In this document: in pieces, positions 17,217-25,374 of the stretch
Layout: each line of letters opens with the position of its first letter
Numbering within the stretch: the first letter of the stretch is position 1
Origin: Acidobacteriota bacterium
Lineage (GTDB): Bacteria > Acidobacteriota > Vicinamibacteria > Marinacidobacterales > Marinacidobacteraceae
Length of the DNA stretch: 44,642 nt
Assembly (NCBI GenBank): GCA_022822745.1
Contig: JAJEAO010000106.1
Coordinates: 1-44,642, forward strand
Direction: 5' to 3'
The notes under the pieces: model-generated
Databases searched by the model: none
What the model was told of the DNA's origin: nothing
What the model saw: the letters and a program-made list of their open reading frames with translations, nothing else
Translations under genes and position numbers: made by a program

Positions 17217-18506
17217 GTGAAATCCCCCGTCGAGACGCCACTGGTCGCGCGTCGTCGGCTGCTGCGGTATCTCGCCGGGAGTCCGCTACTGCTCACGGCC
17301 GGGTGCTGGGAGCGGCGCTCCGACGAACCCGTCCCGCCGCCGCCCGCGAACGACGACGAGCGGGAGCGTTTCGGCTGGACCGGCTTCCCCCGCGAACTGA
17401 TCTCCGCGCCCGAGGAGGCCGCCGACATCTTCGACTTCCGGGCCGTCGCGGAAGCGAACCTGCCCCCGGCGCACTACGGCTACATCGCCACCGGCGTGGA
17501 CGGCGAAGGCACCCTCGCCGCAAATCGCCACGCCTTCGAACGGGTGGGGATCCGCGCCCGGCGGCTCGTGGACGTCTCGGACCCCGACATGTCGGTGTCC
17601 GTGTTCGGCCGCGACTGGACCTCTCCCATCGCCATCGCCCCCTGCGGCAGCCAGAAGGCGTTCCACCCCGAAGGCGAGGTCGCCGTCGCCCGAGCCGCCC
17701 GCGAAGCGGATCACGTCCAGCTCCTCTCCACCGTGACCACCTCGGGGGTCGAGGAGGTGAACGAAGCCCGCGGCGAGCCGGTCTGGTACCAGCTCTACCC
17801 CACGACCTCCTTCGAGGTGACGAAGCAGCTCGTGAGCCGCGCCGAAGCCGCGGGATGCCCTGCTCTCGTGCTCACGGTGGATCTCCCCGCCGGGAGCAAC
17901 CGGATCACGACCCCGCTCTCGGCGCGGCTGGACTCGCGCAACTGCGAGACCTGCCATCGCCCCGGTTTCGCCAACTATGTCTCCCGGAAGCGCATGTTCG
18001 ACGGGATCGAAGTCGAGGACGCCACCGGGAGAAGCCGCTTCGAAGGACTCAACCAGCCGGCGCTCACCTGGGATGTCGTGAAGCGCCTCCGCGACATCAC
18101 TTCGATGCGGATCCTGCTGAAGGGCATCGTGACCGCCGAGGACGCGGCGCTCTGCCTCGAGCACGGCGTGGACGGGCTCGTGGTCTCGAACCACGGCGGC
18201 CGCGCCGAAGAGAGCGGGGTCGGGACGCTCGACAGCCTCCCCGAGGTGGTCGAGACGATCGGCGGGCGGATCCCGGTCATCATGGACAGCGGCATCCGCC
18301 GCGGCGTGGACATCTTCAAGGCGCTCGCGCTCGGCGCCGACGCCGTGCTGATCGGCCGGGCCTACCTGTGGGGACTCGCGGCCTTCGGACAGGCGGGGGT
18401 GGAAGCGGTCCTGCAGATGCTCCGCGCCGAACTGCGACTCGCCATGCAGCTCGCCGGAACCCCGTCTCTCGCCGACATCGGACCCCGGTCGGTGCTCCGC
18501 CGCTGA
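17217..18506 (+). CDS. Exported FMN-dependent alpha-hydroxy-acid oxidase/dehydrogenase with an internal CXXCH motif
   Basis: The product is 429 aa. The N-terminus RRRLLRYLAGSPLLLTAGC combines a twin-arginine-like region with a lipobox (Cys30), so it is probably a Tat lipoprotein. The FMN TIM barrel has the family residues: YQLYP (191-195), Lys302 in LLKG, catalytic His326 and Arg329 in SNHGGR, and Asp357 in IMDSGIRRG. Family members oxidise lactate, glycolate or mandelate. The variable loop at 240-280 contains CETCH (Cys243, Cys246, His247), the c-type heme attachment motif. In an exported protein this could hold a covalent heme. The start is GTG at 17217. The gene is coupled to the next one by a CTGA overlap. 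Confidence 0.88.
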   Translation: MKSPVETPLVARRRLLRYLAGSPLLLTAGCWERRSDEPVPPPPANDDERERFGWTGFPRELISAPEEAADIFDFRAVAEANLPPAHYGYIATGVDGEGTLAANRHAFERVGIRARRLVDVSDPDMSVSVFGRDWTSPIAIAPCGSQKAFHPEGEVAVARAAREADHVQLLSTVTTSGVEEVNEARGEPVWYQLYPTTSFEVTKQLVSRAEAAGCPALVLTVDLPAGSNRITTPLSARLDSRNCETCHRPGFANYVSRKRMFDGIEVEDATGRSRFEGLNQPALTWDVVKRLRDITSMRILLKGIVTAEDAALCLEHGVDGLVVSNHGGRAEESGVGTLDSLPEVVETIGGRIPVIMDSGIRRGVDIFKALALGADAVLIGRAYLWGLAAFGQAGVEAVLQMLRAELRLAMQLAGTPSLADIGPRSVLRR

Positions 18507-20554
18507 CCCCTCGCCTGGCCGGGCGACCGGGCCTCCTGGCGCTCGTCGGATTCCCCGTCGCGTTCGGCGCCGCCCAGCCCCGACTCACCGACGCCACCGC
18601 CGAGTCCGGGATCCGGTTCCTCCATCGCGCCGGACGGGGAGCGGACGGCGCTCCCGGCTGGTTCATGCCCCGGATCATGGGCTCCGGAGTGGCCGTCTTC
18701 GACGCCGACGGGGACGGGGATCTCGACCTCTACTTCATCCAGGGCCGGGGCGCGGACGAGCTGTGGGCGGGGCGCGGCGACGGACGGTTCGAGCGCGCGC
18801 CGCCCCTCCCCGAGGACCCGGCCTACGGGATGGGGGTCGCGGTCGGCGATTTCGACGGCGACGGCGACTCCGACCTCCTTCGCACCGGGTTCGGAGCCGC
18901 GACGCTGCTCCGGAACGAGGGGGACCTCGCGTTCCGCCCCGCCGGGGGCCTTCCGGAAACCCCCGGCTGGTCGGCGTCCGCCGCCGCCTGCGATTACGAC
19001 GGCGATGGCTGGCTCGATCTGTTCGTGACCCGATACATGGACTACGACCCCGAGTTCACCTGCCACGCCGCCACCGGCGCGGAGGACTACTGCGGTCCCA
19101 CCGAGATCCGCGGGCTCTCCGATCGGCTCTACCGCAACCGCGGCGAGGGGGTCTTCGAGGACGTGAGCCGCGAAGCGGGGATCGCCGCCTTCGCCGCCCG
19201 TGGTCTCGGGGTCGTCTGTCACGACTTCACCGGGGACGGCCGCCCCGACTTCTACGTGGCGAACGACACCGAGGCGAATCACCTGTGGGTGAACCGGGGG
19301 GACGGCGCGTTCGGGGAAGAAGCCATGCTCCGCGGCGCCGCGCTCTCCGGATTCGGCCGCCCGGAGGCGGGGATGGGAATCGGACTGGGCGACTTCGACG
19401 GGGACGCGGATCTGGACCTGTTTCTGACGCACTTCGCGAACGAGACGAACACGCTCTACCTGGCCGAGCCGGAGATCGGCTTCGTGGACGCGAGCATCCG
19501 ATTCGGGCTCGGCCGGCTCGGGCTGAACACGACCGGCTTCGGCATTGCCGCCGGAGACTTCGATCTCGATGGCCATCTCGACGCCGTGGTCGCGAACGGG
19601 CGGGTGGCCCGTCCGCCGGGAGAGCCCCCGACCGAGCCGCACTTCGACGCGTACCGGGAGCCGCTGCTGCTCCTGGCCGGATCCGAAGGCGGCTTCCGGG
19701 ATGCGGGGCCCGACTCCCCCGACGTCTCGGCGGCGCGCGCCGTCGGGCGCGGGCTGGCGGCGGGCGATCTCGATGGGGACGGCGACCTCGACCTGGTGGC
19801 CACCGCCGCCGACGGCCCGGCGCGCCTCCTTCGGAACGACTCCGGGCGGAGGGGAGACTGGCTCGCGGTGCTCCCTCTCATCGGGGATCCGCCCCGGCCC
19901 GACCACGGCGCGACCGTCCTGCTCCGGACCGCGGGCGGCGTCCGGTCAGCGCCCGCGAACCCGGGGGTCTCCTACCTGAGCTCCTCGGACTCCTCCGCCC
20001 ACTTCGGGCTGGGTTCGGGGAACCGCCCCGAAGGCGTCACGGTGATCTGGTCCGACGGAGCGATCGAAGCGTTTCCGGCGCCGGAACCGAACCGGCGGAT
20101 CCGGCTGCTCCGCGGCGCCGGCTCGACCCTCCCGTCGTCGGCTTCAGGCCGCTTCGATGTCCGTTCGGGCGAAGTCGTCGCCCTTGAAGAGAAGCGGCTC
20201 CCCTCGGACATCGGCCAGGGCATAGGCGAAGCAGTCCCCGAAGTTGAGCGCCGCCGGGTGGTTGCCCTTGCCGAACCGCCTCCACGCGAGTCGGGCGCGA
20301 GCAAGTTGCCGCAGCGTCACCGGGACCAGTTCGATCGCGGCCCGGCTCATCAAGCGATCGAACTCCCGAGCCGCGGCGGCCCCGCCGCGGCTCTCCGCCA
20401 CGATCGTGACTTCCAGCGCGTTCGCGACGGACATGCGCCGGACGCTCGCATCCGCGAGGGCGTTCTTGATGGGCGAGGCATCAGGCTCGTCATTCAGGAT
20501 CGCCAGGATCGCCGAGCTGTCCACGATCACTTGGGCAGCCCTCGCTCGTCGTAG
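18503..20554 (+). CDS. FG-GAP/UnbV beta-propeller protein whose frame runs on through an antisense VapC gene
   Basis: Seven Ca-loop repeats (DADGDGDLDLYFIQG, DFDGDGDSDLL, DYDGDGWLDLFVTRY and others) and a UnbV/ASPIC domain end near NRRIRLLRGAGS at about 20130, which matches the C-termini of the two paralogues at 53-3435. The open frame does not stop there. It continues 420 bp antisense through the whole VapC gene to TAG at 20552-20554, adding about 140 residues of shadow sequence (683 aa in total). There is no in-frame ATG, GTG or TTG near the proper start. I use CTG at 18503, which overlaps the oxidase stop as CTGA. The native stop was probably lost when the toxin-antitoxin module inserted. 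Confidence 0.75.
   Translation: MTPRLAGRPGLLALVGFPVAFGAAQPRLTDATAESGIRFLHRAGRGADGAPGWFMPRIMGSGVAVFDADGDGDLDLYFIQGRGADELWAGRGDGRFERAPPLPEDPAYGMGVAVGDFDGDGDSDLLRTGFGAATLLRNEGDLAFRPAGGLPETPGWSASAAACDYDGDGWLDLFVTRYMDYDPEFTCHAATGAEDYCGPTEIRGLSDRLYRNRGEGVFEDVSREAGIAAFAARGLGVVCHDFTGDGRPDFYVANDTEANHLWVNRGDGAFGEEAMLRGAALSGFGRPEAGMGIGLGDFDGDADLDLFLTHFANETNTLYLAEPEIGFVDASIRFGLGRLGLNTTGFGIAAGDFDLDGHLDAVVANGRVARPPGEPPTEPHFDAYREPLLLLAGSEGGFRDAGPDSPDVSAARAVGRGLAAGDLDGDGDLDLVATAADGPARLLRNDSGRRGDWLAVLPLIGDPPRPDHGATVLLRTAGGVRSAPANPGVSYLSSSDSSAHFGLGSGNRPEGVTVIWSDGAIEAFPAPEPNRRIRLLRGAGSTLPSSASGRFDVRSGEVVALEEKRLPSDIGQGIGEAVPEVERRRVVALAEPPPRESGASKLPQRHRDQFDRGPAHQAIELPSRGGPAAALRHDRDFQRVRDGHAPDARIREGVLDGRGIRLVIQDRQDRRAVHDHLGSPRSS
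20144..20530 (-). CDS. vapC: VapC-type PIN-domain ribonuclease toxin
   Basis: The product is 128 aa. It is an intact PIN domain: MIVDSSAILAIL with Asp4, Glu40 in ANALEVTI, Asp99 in NFGDCFAYALA and the C-terminal Asp118/Asp119 in KGDDF. These are the acidic residues that bind the catalytic metal in VapC toxins, which cleave tRNA, rRNA or mRNA. The start is a GTG overlapping the antitoxin stop as GTGA. The module lies in reverse orientation between a propeller gene and its TPR partner. Confidence 0.9.
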   Translation of the reverse strand: MIVDSSAILAILNDEPDASPIKNALADASVRRMSVANALEVTIVAESRGGAAAAREFDRLMSRAAIELVPVTLRQLARARLAWRRFGKGNHPAALNFGDCFAYALADVRGEPLLFKGDDFARTDIEAA

Positions 20555-20778
20555 AGCCAGTCACCGTGATCCAGCGAACCGGGTCCGGGCCCCATGAGCT
20601 GGGCGCACCGCACCGCGATCTCGTCCAGATCGCGAATGAGCTTCTCCCGCTTTCGGCGTTCCCGCTCGAGGCGCTCGCGGAGCGCGACCGTGATCGCTTC
20701 CGTCCGGTTCTCGCCGGTCAGTGCGGCGAGGTCTCCCGCCAGCCGGCAGGTGTCCTCGCGCTCGATGGTCAAAGCCAT
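20527..20778 (-). CDS. vapB: VapB antitoxin, PSK/Rv0623-like family
   Basis: The product is 83 aa. MALTIEREDTCRLAGDLAAL then GENRTEAITVALRERLERER is the signature of PSK-operon (Rv0623-like) antitoxins. The C-terminus ends DWLYDERGLPK, the usual toxin-binding tail. I chose the ATG at 20778; a start about ten codons upstream is possible but atypical. It is first in the two-gene module and overlaps vapC. Confidence 0.9.
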   Translation of the reverse strand: MALTIEREDTCRLAGDLAALTGENRTEAITVALRERLERERRKREKLIRDLDEIAVRCAQLMGPGPGSLDHGDWLYDERGLPK

Positions 20779-20871
20779 GCCTTGATCTCCGGTGTCTGCC
20801 GGGAGCATAGCGCGCTGAGCGCGGCCGCCGGCAGCCCCGGAGCGAAGCCGCGCAGCCGGGAGTTTCCGACG

Positions 20872-22278
20872 GTGACAACGAGCGAGCGAGGCGGGATGGG
20901 AGCGCTCGTTGCGGCTCTGGTGGCGGCCTCGACCCTCGCCTGCGGCGCGGCGGAGATCCCGCGAGTTTCCGCGGCCGACATGGAGCCGGCGGTGGCGCGC
21001 GCCATCGCCGCCGCGACGACGACCGTGGAGCGGGAGCCGGGCGACGCCGCGGCCTGGGGACGGCTCGGCATGGTCCTCCACGCCCACTCGCTCCCGAAGG
21101 AAGCCGCCGACGCGTACGTCGAGGCGGCGCGGCTCGACGACTCCGACCATCGCTGGACGCACCTCCACGCCCGTCTCCTCGAAACCGAAGCCCCCGAGGC
21201 GGCGCTGGTCCTCGCCGAGGAGACCCTCCATCGCCGGGCGCACTTTCCCCCGGCCCTCGCGCTGCGCGCCCGTCTGCTGGAGGCGCTGGGGGAGGACGAA
21301 GCCGCCGGGGCCGCGTGGGTGGCGCTCGCGGCTGCCGCCCCGAACTCGGGCGAGGCGGCGCTGGCCCTCGCCCGCCGCCTCCTCGAACGAGGGGATATCG
21401 AAGGCGCCCGGGAACGGCTGGAGCGGCTGACCGGCCGGATCCCGGATTCCGCGGCCGGCTGGTCGTTCCTCGCCCAGATCCACCGGCGCCTCGATCAGCC
21501 GGAGCGCGCGCAGGAGGCCGCGCGCCGGGCTCGGCTCGGCGCATCGTCCCCTTCGCGCGGAGCGACGGGGGATCCGGATCCCCTGCTCGAGGCGGTGGCC
21601 GAGCGGCGCGCCGACGCGGTGGGTCGCGAGGCGCGCGCCCGCCGCGCCGCCGAGAGCGGCGATGTGGAGGCCGCCGCCGCACTCTACCGGGATCTGTCGC
21701 GCGAACGGCCCGACGACGCCGAGCTTCGGTACAACCTCGGAAACGCCCTGTCGCGACTCGGACGCAGCGCCGAAGCGGAAGCCGCCTACCGGGAAGCGCT
21801 GGCCCGGGATCCGGACTCGAGCCCGGCGATGGCGAACCTCGCCAACCTGCTGGCCCGTTCCGGCCGGGAAGAGGAGGCCGGACATCTCTATCGGCGCTCG
21901 GCCGAGAGCGACCCCTCGCACCTCCCCACCCTCCTCGGCGCGTCCAGCCTCGCCTTCCAGCGGGGCGACCTGCGCGACGCCGAACGGCTGCTCCGCCGCG
22001 CCCTCGCCGAGGATCCGACGCATCCAGCCGCGCTCCAGGGGCTGGGCCAGCTCCTCGCCACCGGCGGACGCCTCGACGAAGCCTCGGCAGTCCTCGCCCG
22101 CGCCCTCGACGCCGCCGCCGGAGAGAGCCGGGGACAGCGCGCCGGGATCCACTTCCTGCTCGCCGATGTGGAGCGCCAGCGGGGCCGGCTCGGCGAGGCG
22201 AGAAGCCACCTCGATCGGGCCGAATCACTCGGAATGGACATCCCCGAGGCGTTCCGCGCCCTGCTGAACCCCGACTGA
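20872..22278 (+). CDS. TPR-repeat lipoprotein
   Basis: The product is 468 aa. It begins VTTSERGGMGALVAALVAAS, then TLAC, a lipobox with Cys near position 24. About ten TPR units follow in two blocks separated by a polar region (SSPSRGATGDPDP). The second block is canonical, for example DDAELRYNLGNALSRLGRSA and DDLRDAERLL-type helices. I chose GTG 20872, with a GGGAG ribosome site about 10 bases upstream, over ATG 20896, because only the former gives a polar n-region with Arg. It is the likely operon partner of the propeller gene, as at 53-4379, now separated from it by the VapBC insertion. Confidence 0.83.
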   Translation: MTTSERGGMGALVAALVAASTLACGAAEIPRVSAADMEPAVARAIAAATTTVEREPGDAAAWGRLGMVLHAHSLPKEAADAYVEAARLDDSDHRWTHLHARLLETEAPEAALVLAEETLHRRAHFPPALALRARLLEALGEDEAAGAAWVALAAAAPNSGEAALALARRLLERGDIEGARERLERLTGRIPDSAAGWSFLAQIHRRLDQPERAQEAARRARLGASSPSRGATGDPDPLLEAVAERRADAVGREARARRAAESGDVEAAAALYRDLSRERPDDAELRYNLGNALSRLGRSAEAEAAYREALARDPDSSPAMANLANLLARSGREEEAGHLYRRSAESDPSHLPTLLGASSLAFQRGDLRDAERLLRRALAEDPTHPAALQGLGQLLATGGRLDEASAVLARALDAAAGESRGQRAGIHFLLADVERQRGRLGEARSHLDRAESLGMDIPEAFRALLNPD

Positions 22279-22346
22279 CCGGCACAGGCAACACGGCAGG
22301 GCCACGCCCGCCCGTATGAAACTCACTCCGATGGCGATTCAACGCG

Positions 22347-22694
22347 GTGACAAGAACCCGGATCCGGCTGCCGGATGCTCTCCATCGCGATCTCAAGCAG
22401 TTCGCCGCATCGCGCGAGTGGTCGCTGGCGGAGACGTTGCGCCGCGCCGCCGAGCAGTTCCTCGCCCGTCACCCGGTCCGGCCGGAACCCTCCGGCGAAT
22501 GGCGCGTTCCGGTCTCGGATGCCGTGGGGTGGGGCGGGCTCGCTGATGAGGCGATTCGCGCAGCCTCGCTCGAGGACTGTGCACGGCGGCCGACGGAGCT
22601 CGCCCTCCGAGATGGCGCCTCCCGGGATGCAGTCCAGAAGGTCGTCCAGGAGGTCGCCCAGAAGGTCGCCGGAATGTCGAATGACCTCGGTTGA
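22347..22694 (+). CDS. Ribbon-helix-helix antitoxin of a VapBC-type module
   Basis: The product is 115 aa. MTRTRIRLPDALHRDLKQFA and SLAETLRRAAEQFLARHP form an RHH DNA-binding domain. The C-terminal half has a heptad-like VQKVVQEVAQKVAGM stretch. The start is GTG at 22347. The gene overlaps the downstream PIN-domain toxin by 14 bases. The antitoxin looks intact although its toxin is not. Confidence 0.8.
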   Translation: MTRTRIRLPDALHRDLKQFAASREWSLAETLRRAAEQFLARHPVRPEPSGEWRVPVSDAVGWGGLADEAIRAASLEDCARRPTELALRDGASRDAVQKVVQEVAQKVAGMSNDLG

Positions 22695-23135
22695 CGCGAA
22701 CATCCTGCTCCACGCCTTCTGCTCCACGCCTTCAGCCGGGCGACTCCGTTCCATGTCCCCGTCCGGCGCTTCCTCGAGGGAGCATCCCGGAGCGAGGACT
22801 TCGCGATCCCGGAATTCGTACTGGTCGAGCTCTACACGCTGCTGCGCAACCCGGCGGTCCTCGAACGGCCACTCGACGCCGACGCCGCCGTTTCCGTCAT
22901 CGCGGCGTACCGAAGGCATCCCCGCTGGCGCCTGCCGGGGTTCGCCGAGGCCAGCGTCCCGATCCACCGGCGTCTCCGGGCCCTGGCCGCCGCGCCGCAG
23001 TTCGGACGCCGCCGCATCCACGACGCGCGCCTGGCTCTCGACCTGCGAGCCCACGGGGTCACGATGTTCGCGACGGCGAACGTGAAGAATTTCCGGGGCT
23101 TCGGGTTTCGCCGGGTCTGGAACCCGCTCGGCTGA
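22681..23135 (+). pseudogene. PIN-domain VapC toxin broken by a 14-bp tandem duplication
   Basis: The ATG at 22681 starts MTSVDANILLHAF with the first PIN Asp (Asp5). Frame is then lost because CTGCTCCACGCCTT is present twice in tandem (22705-22718, 22719-22732). Removing one copy restores an uninterrupted 146-aa PIN protein: ...HAFSRATPFHVPVRRFL, PEFVLVELYTLLRNP (Glu45), RRRIHDARLALDLRAHG (Asp110), and RGFGFRRVWNPLG at the end (stop 23133-23135). Asn132 stands where these proteins usually have the C-terminal Asp. The duplication adds 14 bases, so a single slippage event inactivated the gene. Confidence 0.88.
22705..22732. repeat. Perfect 14-bp tandem duplication in the vapC reading frame
   Basis: There are two adjacent identical copies of CTGCTCCACGCCTT. 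This is a replication-slippage signature. It shifts the frame of the toxin gene and is in principle reversible by loss of one copy. Confidence 0.95.
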
Positions 23136-23175
23136 GCGACCGGGCCTCGGGGTCTGCCTCAGATCACGGGCTGCC

Positions 23176-25374
23176 TCAGGGTCTGTCTGCCGCGAGGTGA
23201 GTCCCGAAGAAGCGGTGGACCCGGCGCCACGCGTCCCGCAGGACGTGGTCGCGATGGAAGTAGTGGAACTCCCCCGGGTAGGTCACGAACTCGAAGTCCT
23301 TCCCCGCGCGCAACAGGCCATCCGCGAGGTTCACCGACTCGAAGTACGACACGTTCACATCGGACGTGCCATGGAGCATGAGCAGCGGACGGACGATCCG
23401 GTCCACTCGGTCGGCGGGGGCGCCGAGCTCGAAGACCTCCGGGTTCTCGGTCGGCGTACCCATCCGGCCCACGACCCACGGCCCGCCCGGATCCTCGAAC
23501 CAGAGCCGGAAGTCCCCGACTCCGGCGACGTTCACGCCCGCCGCGAACAGGGTCGGGTCGAGCGTGAGCGCCTGCATCGTCATGAACCCGCCGTAGCTCA
23601 ACCCCCAGATGCCGATCCGGTCCGGGTCCACGAACGGCAGGCTCTTCAGATACTCCCCGGCAGCGGCCACATCCTGGTAGTCCCCTCCCCCGACATCCCG
23701 ATGGACCTCCTGCCGGAAATCCCGGCCGTAGCCGATGCTGCCGCGGTAGTCGGGCATGAGGACCACATAGCCCTCGGCGACGAGGACCTGGTGGAAGGAG
23801 TGATACACCCCGTAGTCCCGGCGGATGTGCCAGCCGTCGTAGTTCTGGGCGATCCCGTCGCCGTGGACCCAGACCACGGCCGGACGCGGAATTCCCTCGT
23901 CGGCCCCTTCGGGGACGAACAGATACCCGGGCGCATCGCCGCCATCGCGGGCCGGGTAGCGCACGAGCTCGCCCTCGGTGAACCACGCCGGGTCGAGAGT
24001 TTCCGGAACCGAATCGGTCAGCCGCTCCGCCTCGCCTCCCGACCCGGCGTCCACGACAAAGAGGTCCGGCGGCGAGCGCGGCCCGGTCCGCTGGAACACG
24101 ATGCGGTCGCCGTCGGGGGAGAACCCGCCGTGTTCGGCGGTGAGCCGGAACCCGGTGGCGAGCGCCGGCTGCGTGTTCGCGCCCCGGAAGTCGGTCAGGC
24201 GGCGCGGCGTCGCGTCGGGAAGGTCCGCGGTCTCCACCACGAAGAGCTGACGCTGTCCGGGATGATCGGGATTCGCGTCCCACGCCAGCCGGCTCCCGTC
24301 GGGGGACCACGCGAACCGGCGCGCCTCCTCTCCGTCGGGCGTCAGGGATGTCGCCGTCGCTGCTCCATCAGGAGCCAGGGCGGTCGCCGCTCCGTCGTCC
24401 GTCGAGATCACGATCAGGCGATCCCAGCCGCTCGCGTCGTCCACGAGCGCCACCCACGCCCCGTCCGGCGAGGGCTTCGGTTCGGCGCCGAGGTAGTTCA
24501 GGCTCCACCACTTCTCGTCGGCGGTCTCGTGGATCGTCTCTCGGGAGCCGTCCCGCAGGTCGCTCACGACGACGGACCGGGTGCGGTAGTCGGGCGAGAC
24601 CTCCTGGAACACGAGCCGGTCCGCGTCGAGCCACCGCGGGTTCGAGGCGGCTTCGGGACCCGAAGCGATCCGACGGGGCACGCCTCCGGCGATGACCGGG
24701 ACGATCCAGAGATCCGGCGGCGAGGCGGAAACGCGGCGGAAGACGACGGAGGCGCCGGAGAGCGCCGGCGCTTCCTCCCGCGTGCGGACCCGGGAGGCGG
24801 TCACGGCGAGGAAGCGGGCGTCGGGCGACCAGACCGGCCCGCTCTCGGTCCGGTCGTCGGTGGCGGTGAGACGGACCTCGTTCCCGCTGCCGAGATCCCG
24901 GACGTGGAGGTCGCCTCCGCGGACGAAGGCCAGGCCCCGCCGGTCGGGTGAAGGCGCGAAGTCCGACTCGCCTCCGGGTTCGGCGGGGAAGACCCGCTCC
25001 AGGGTGCCGGCGAGATCCGGATTCATCCGGTAGAGCGCGCCGTTCCGGGTGAAGTGCAGCGTTTCGTCGTCCGCGCCCCAGAAGAGATCCGCGATCGTCT
25101 CGTAGGCGTCGCCCCACCGGGTGAGCTGTCTCGGCGGCTCGCCGGACCCCGGAGTCGCCTCGTAGAGATCCATCTGGTGGTTGCGATCCCAGACGAACAC
25201 GACCGAAGAGCCGTCGGGGCGCCACGTCGGCGCGGTGGGATGCCGGATCCCGAGGATGTCGTCGAGAGCCAGCCGGGGCGGCTCCACCCGCTCGCCGCAC
25301 CCGGCGACGAAAACGATCGCGGCGAGGGCCGAAGCCAGTCGCCCCCGGCGCCTGCCCGGAGAGTGTCCCGCCAT
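23176..25374 (-). CDS. S9-family (prolyl oligopeptidase/DPP-IV-like) peptidase lipoprotein
   Basis: The product is 732 aa from the ATG at 25374. MAGHSPGRRRGRLASALAA leads to a lipobox FVAGC (Cys26). About 30-440 is the DPP-IV/TolB-like beta-propeller (WRPDGSSVVFVWD, SPDRRGLAF, WSPDGSRLAW). The C-terminal alpha/beta-hydrolase has nucleophile Ser593 in WGLSYGGF, Asp672 in HGTSDVNVS and His704 in EFHYFH. Such enzymes release di- or oligopeptides outside the cytoplasm. GGGAGG 12 bases before 25374 supports this start; TTG 25404 and ATG 25401 are in-frame alternatives with poorer ribosome sites. A strong minus-strand promoter lies about 300 bp upstream. Confidence 0.9.
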   Translation of the reverse strand: MAGHSPGRRRGRLASALAAIVFVAGCGERVEPPRLALDDILGIRHPTAPTWRPDGSSVVFVWDRNHQMDLYEATPGSGEPPRQLTRWGDAYETIADLFWGADDETLHFTRNGALYRMNPDLAGTLERVFPAEPGGESDFAPSPDRRGLAFVRGGDLHVRDLGSGNEVRLTATDDRTESGPVWSPDARFLAVTASRVRTREEAPALSGASVVFRRVSASPPDLWIVPVIAGGVPRRIASGPEAASNPRWLDADRLVFQEVSPDYRTRSVVVSDLRDGSRETIHETADEKWWSLNYLGAEPKPSPDGAWVALVDDASGWDRLIVISTDDGAATALAPDGAATATSLTPDGEEARRFAWSPDGSRLAWDANPDHPGQRQLFVVETADLPDATPRRLTDFRGANTQPALATGFRLTAEHGGFSPDGDRIVFQRTGPRSPPDLFVVDAGSGGEAERLTDSVPETLDPAWFTEGELVRYPARDGGDAPGYLFVPEGADEGIPRPAVVWVHGDGIAQNYDGWHIRRDYGVYHSFHQVLVAEGYVVLMPDYRGSIGYGRDFRQEVHRDVGGGDYQDVAAAGEYLKSLPFVDPDRIGIWGLSYGGFMTMQALTLDPTLFAAGVNVAGVGDFRLWFEDPGGPWVVGRMGTPTENPEVFELGAPADRVDRIVRPLLMLHGTSDVNVSYFESVNLADGLLRAGKDFEFVTYPGEFHYFHRDHVLRDAWRRVHRFFGTHLAADRP

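Noticed and set aside
20134-20554. A genuine 140-residue C-terminal domain on the third propeller protein
   Set aside because: The extension is exactly antisense to an intact PIN toxin gene, has no recognisable domain and is absent from the two paralogues.
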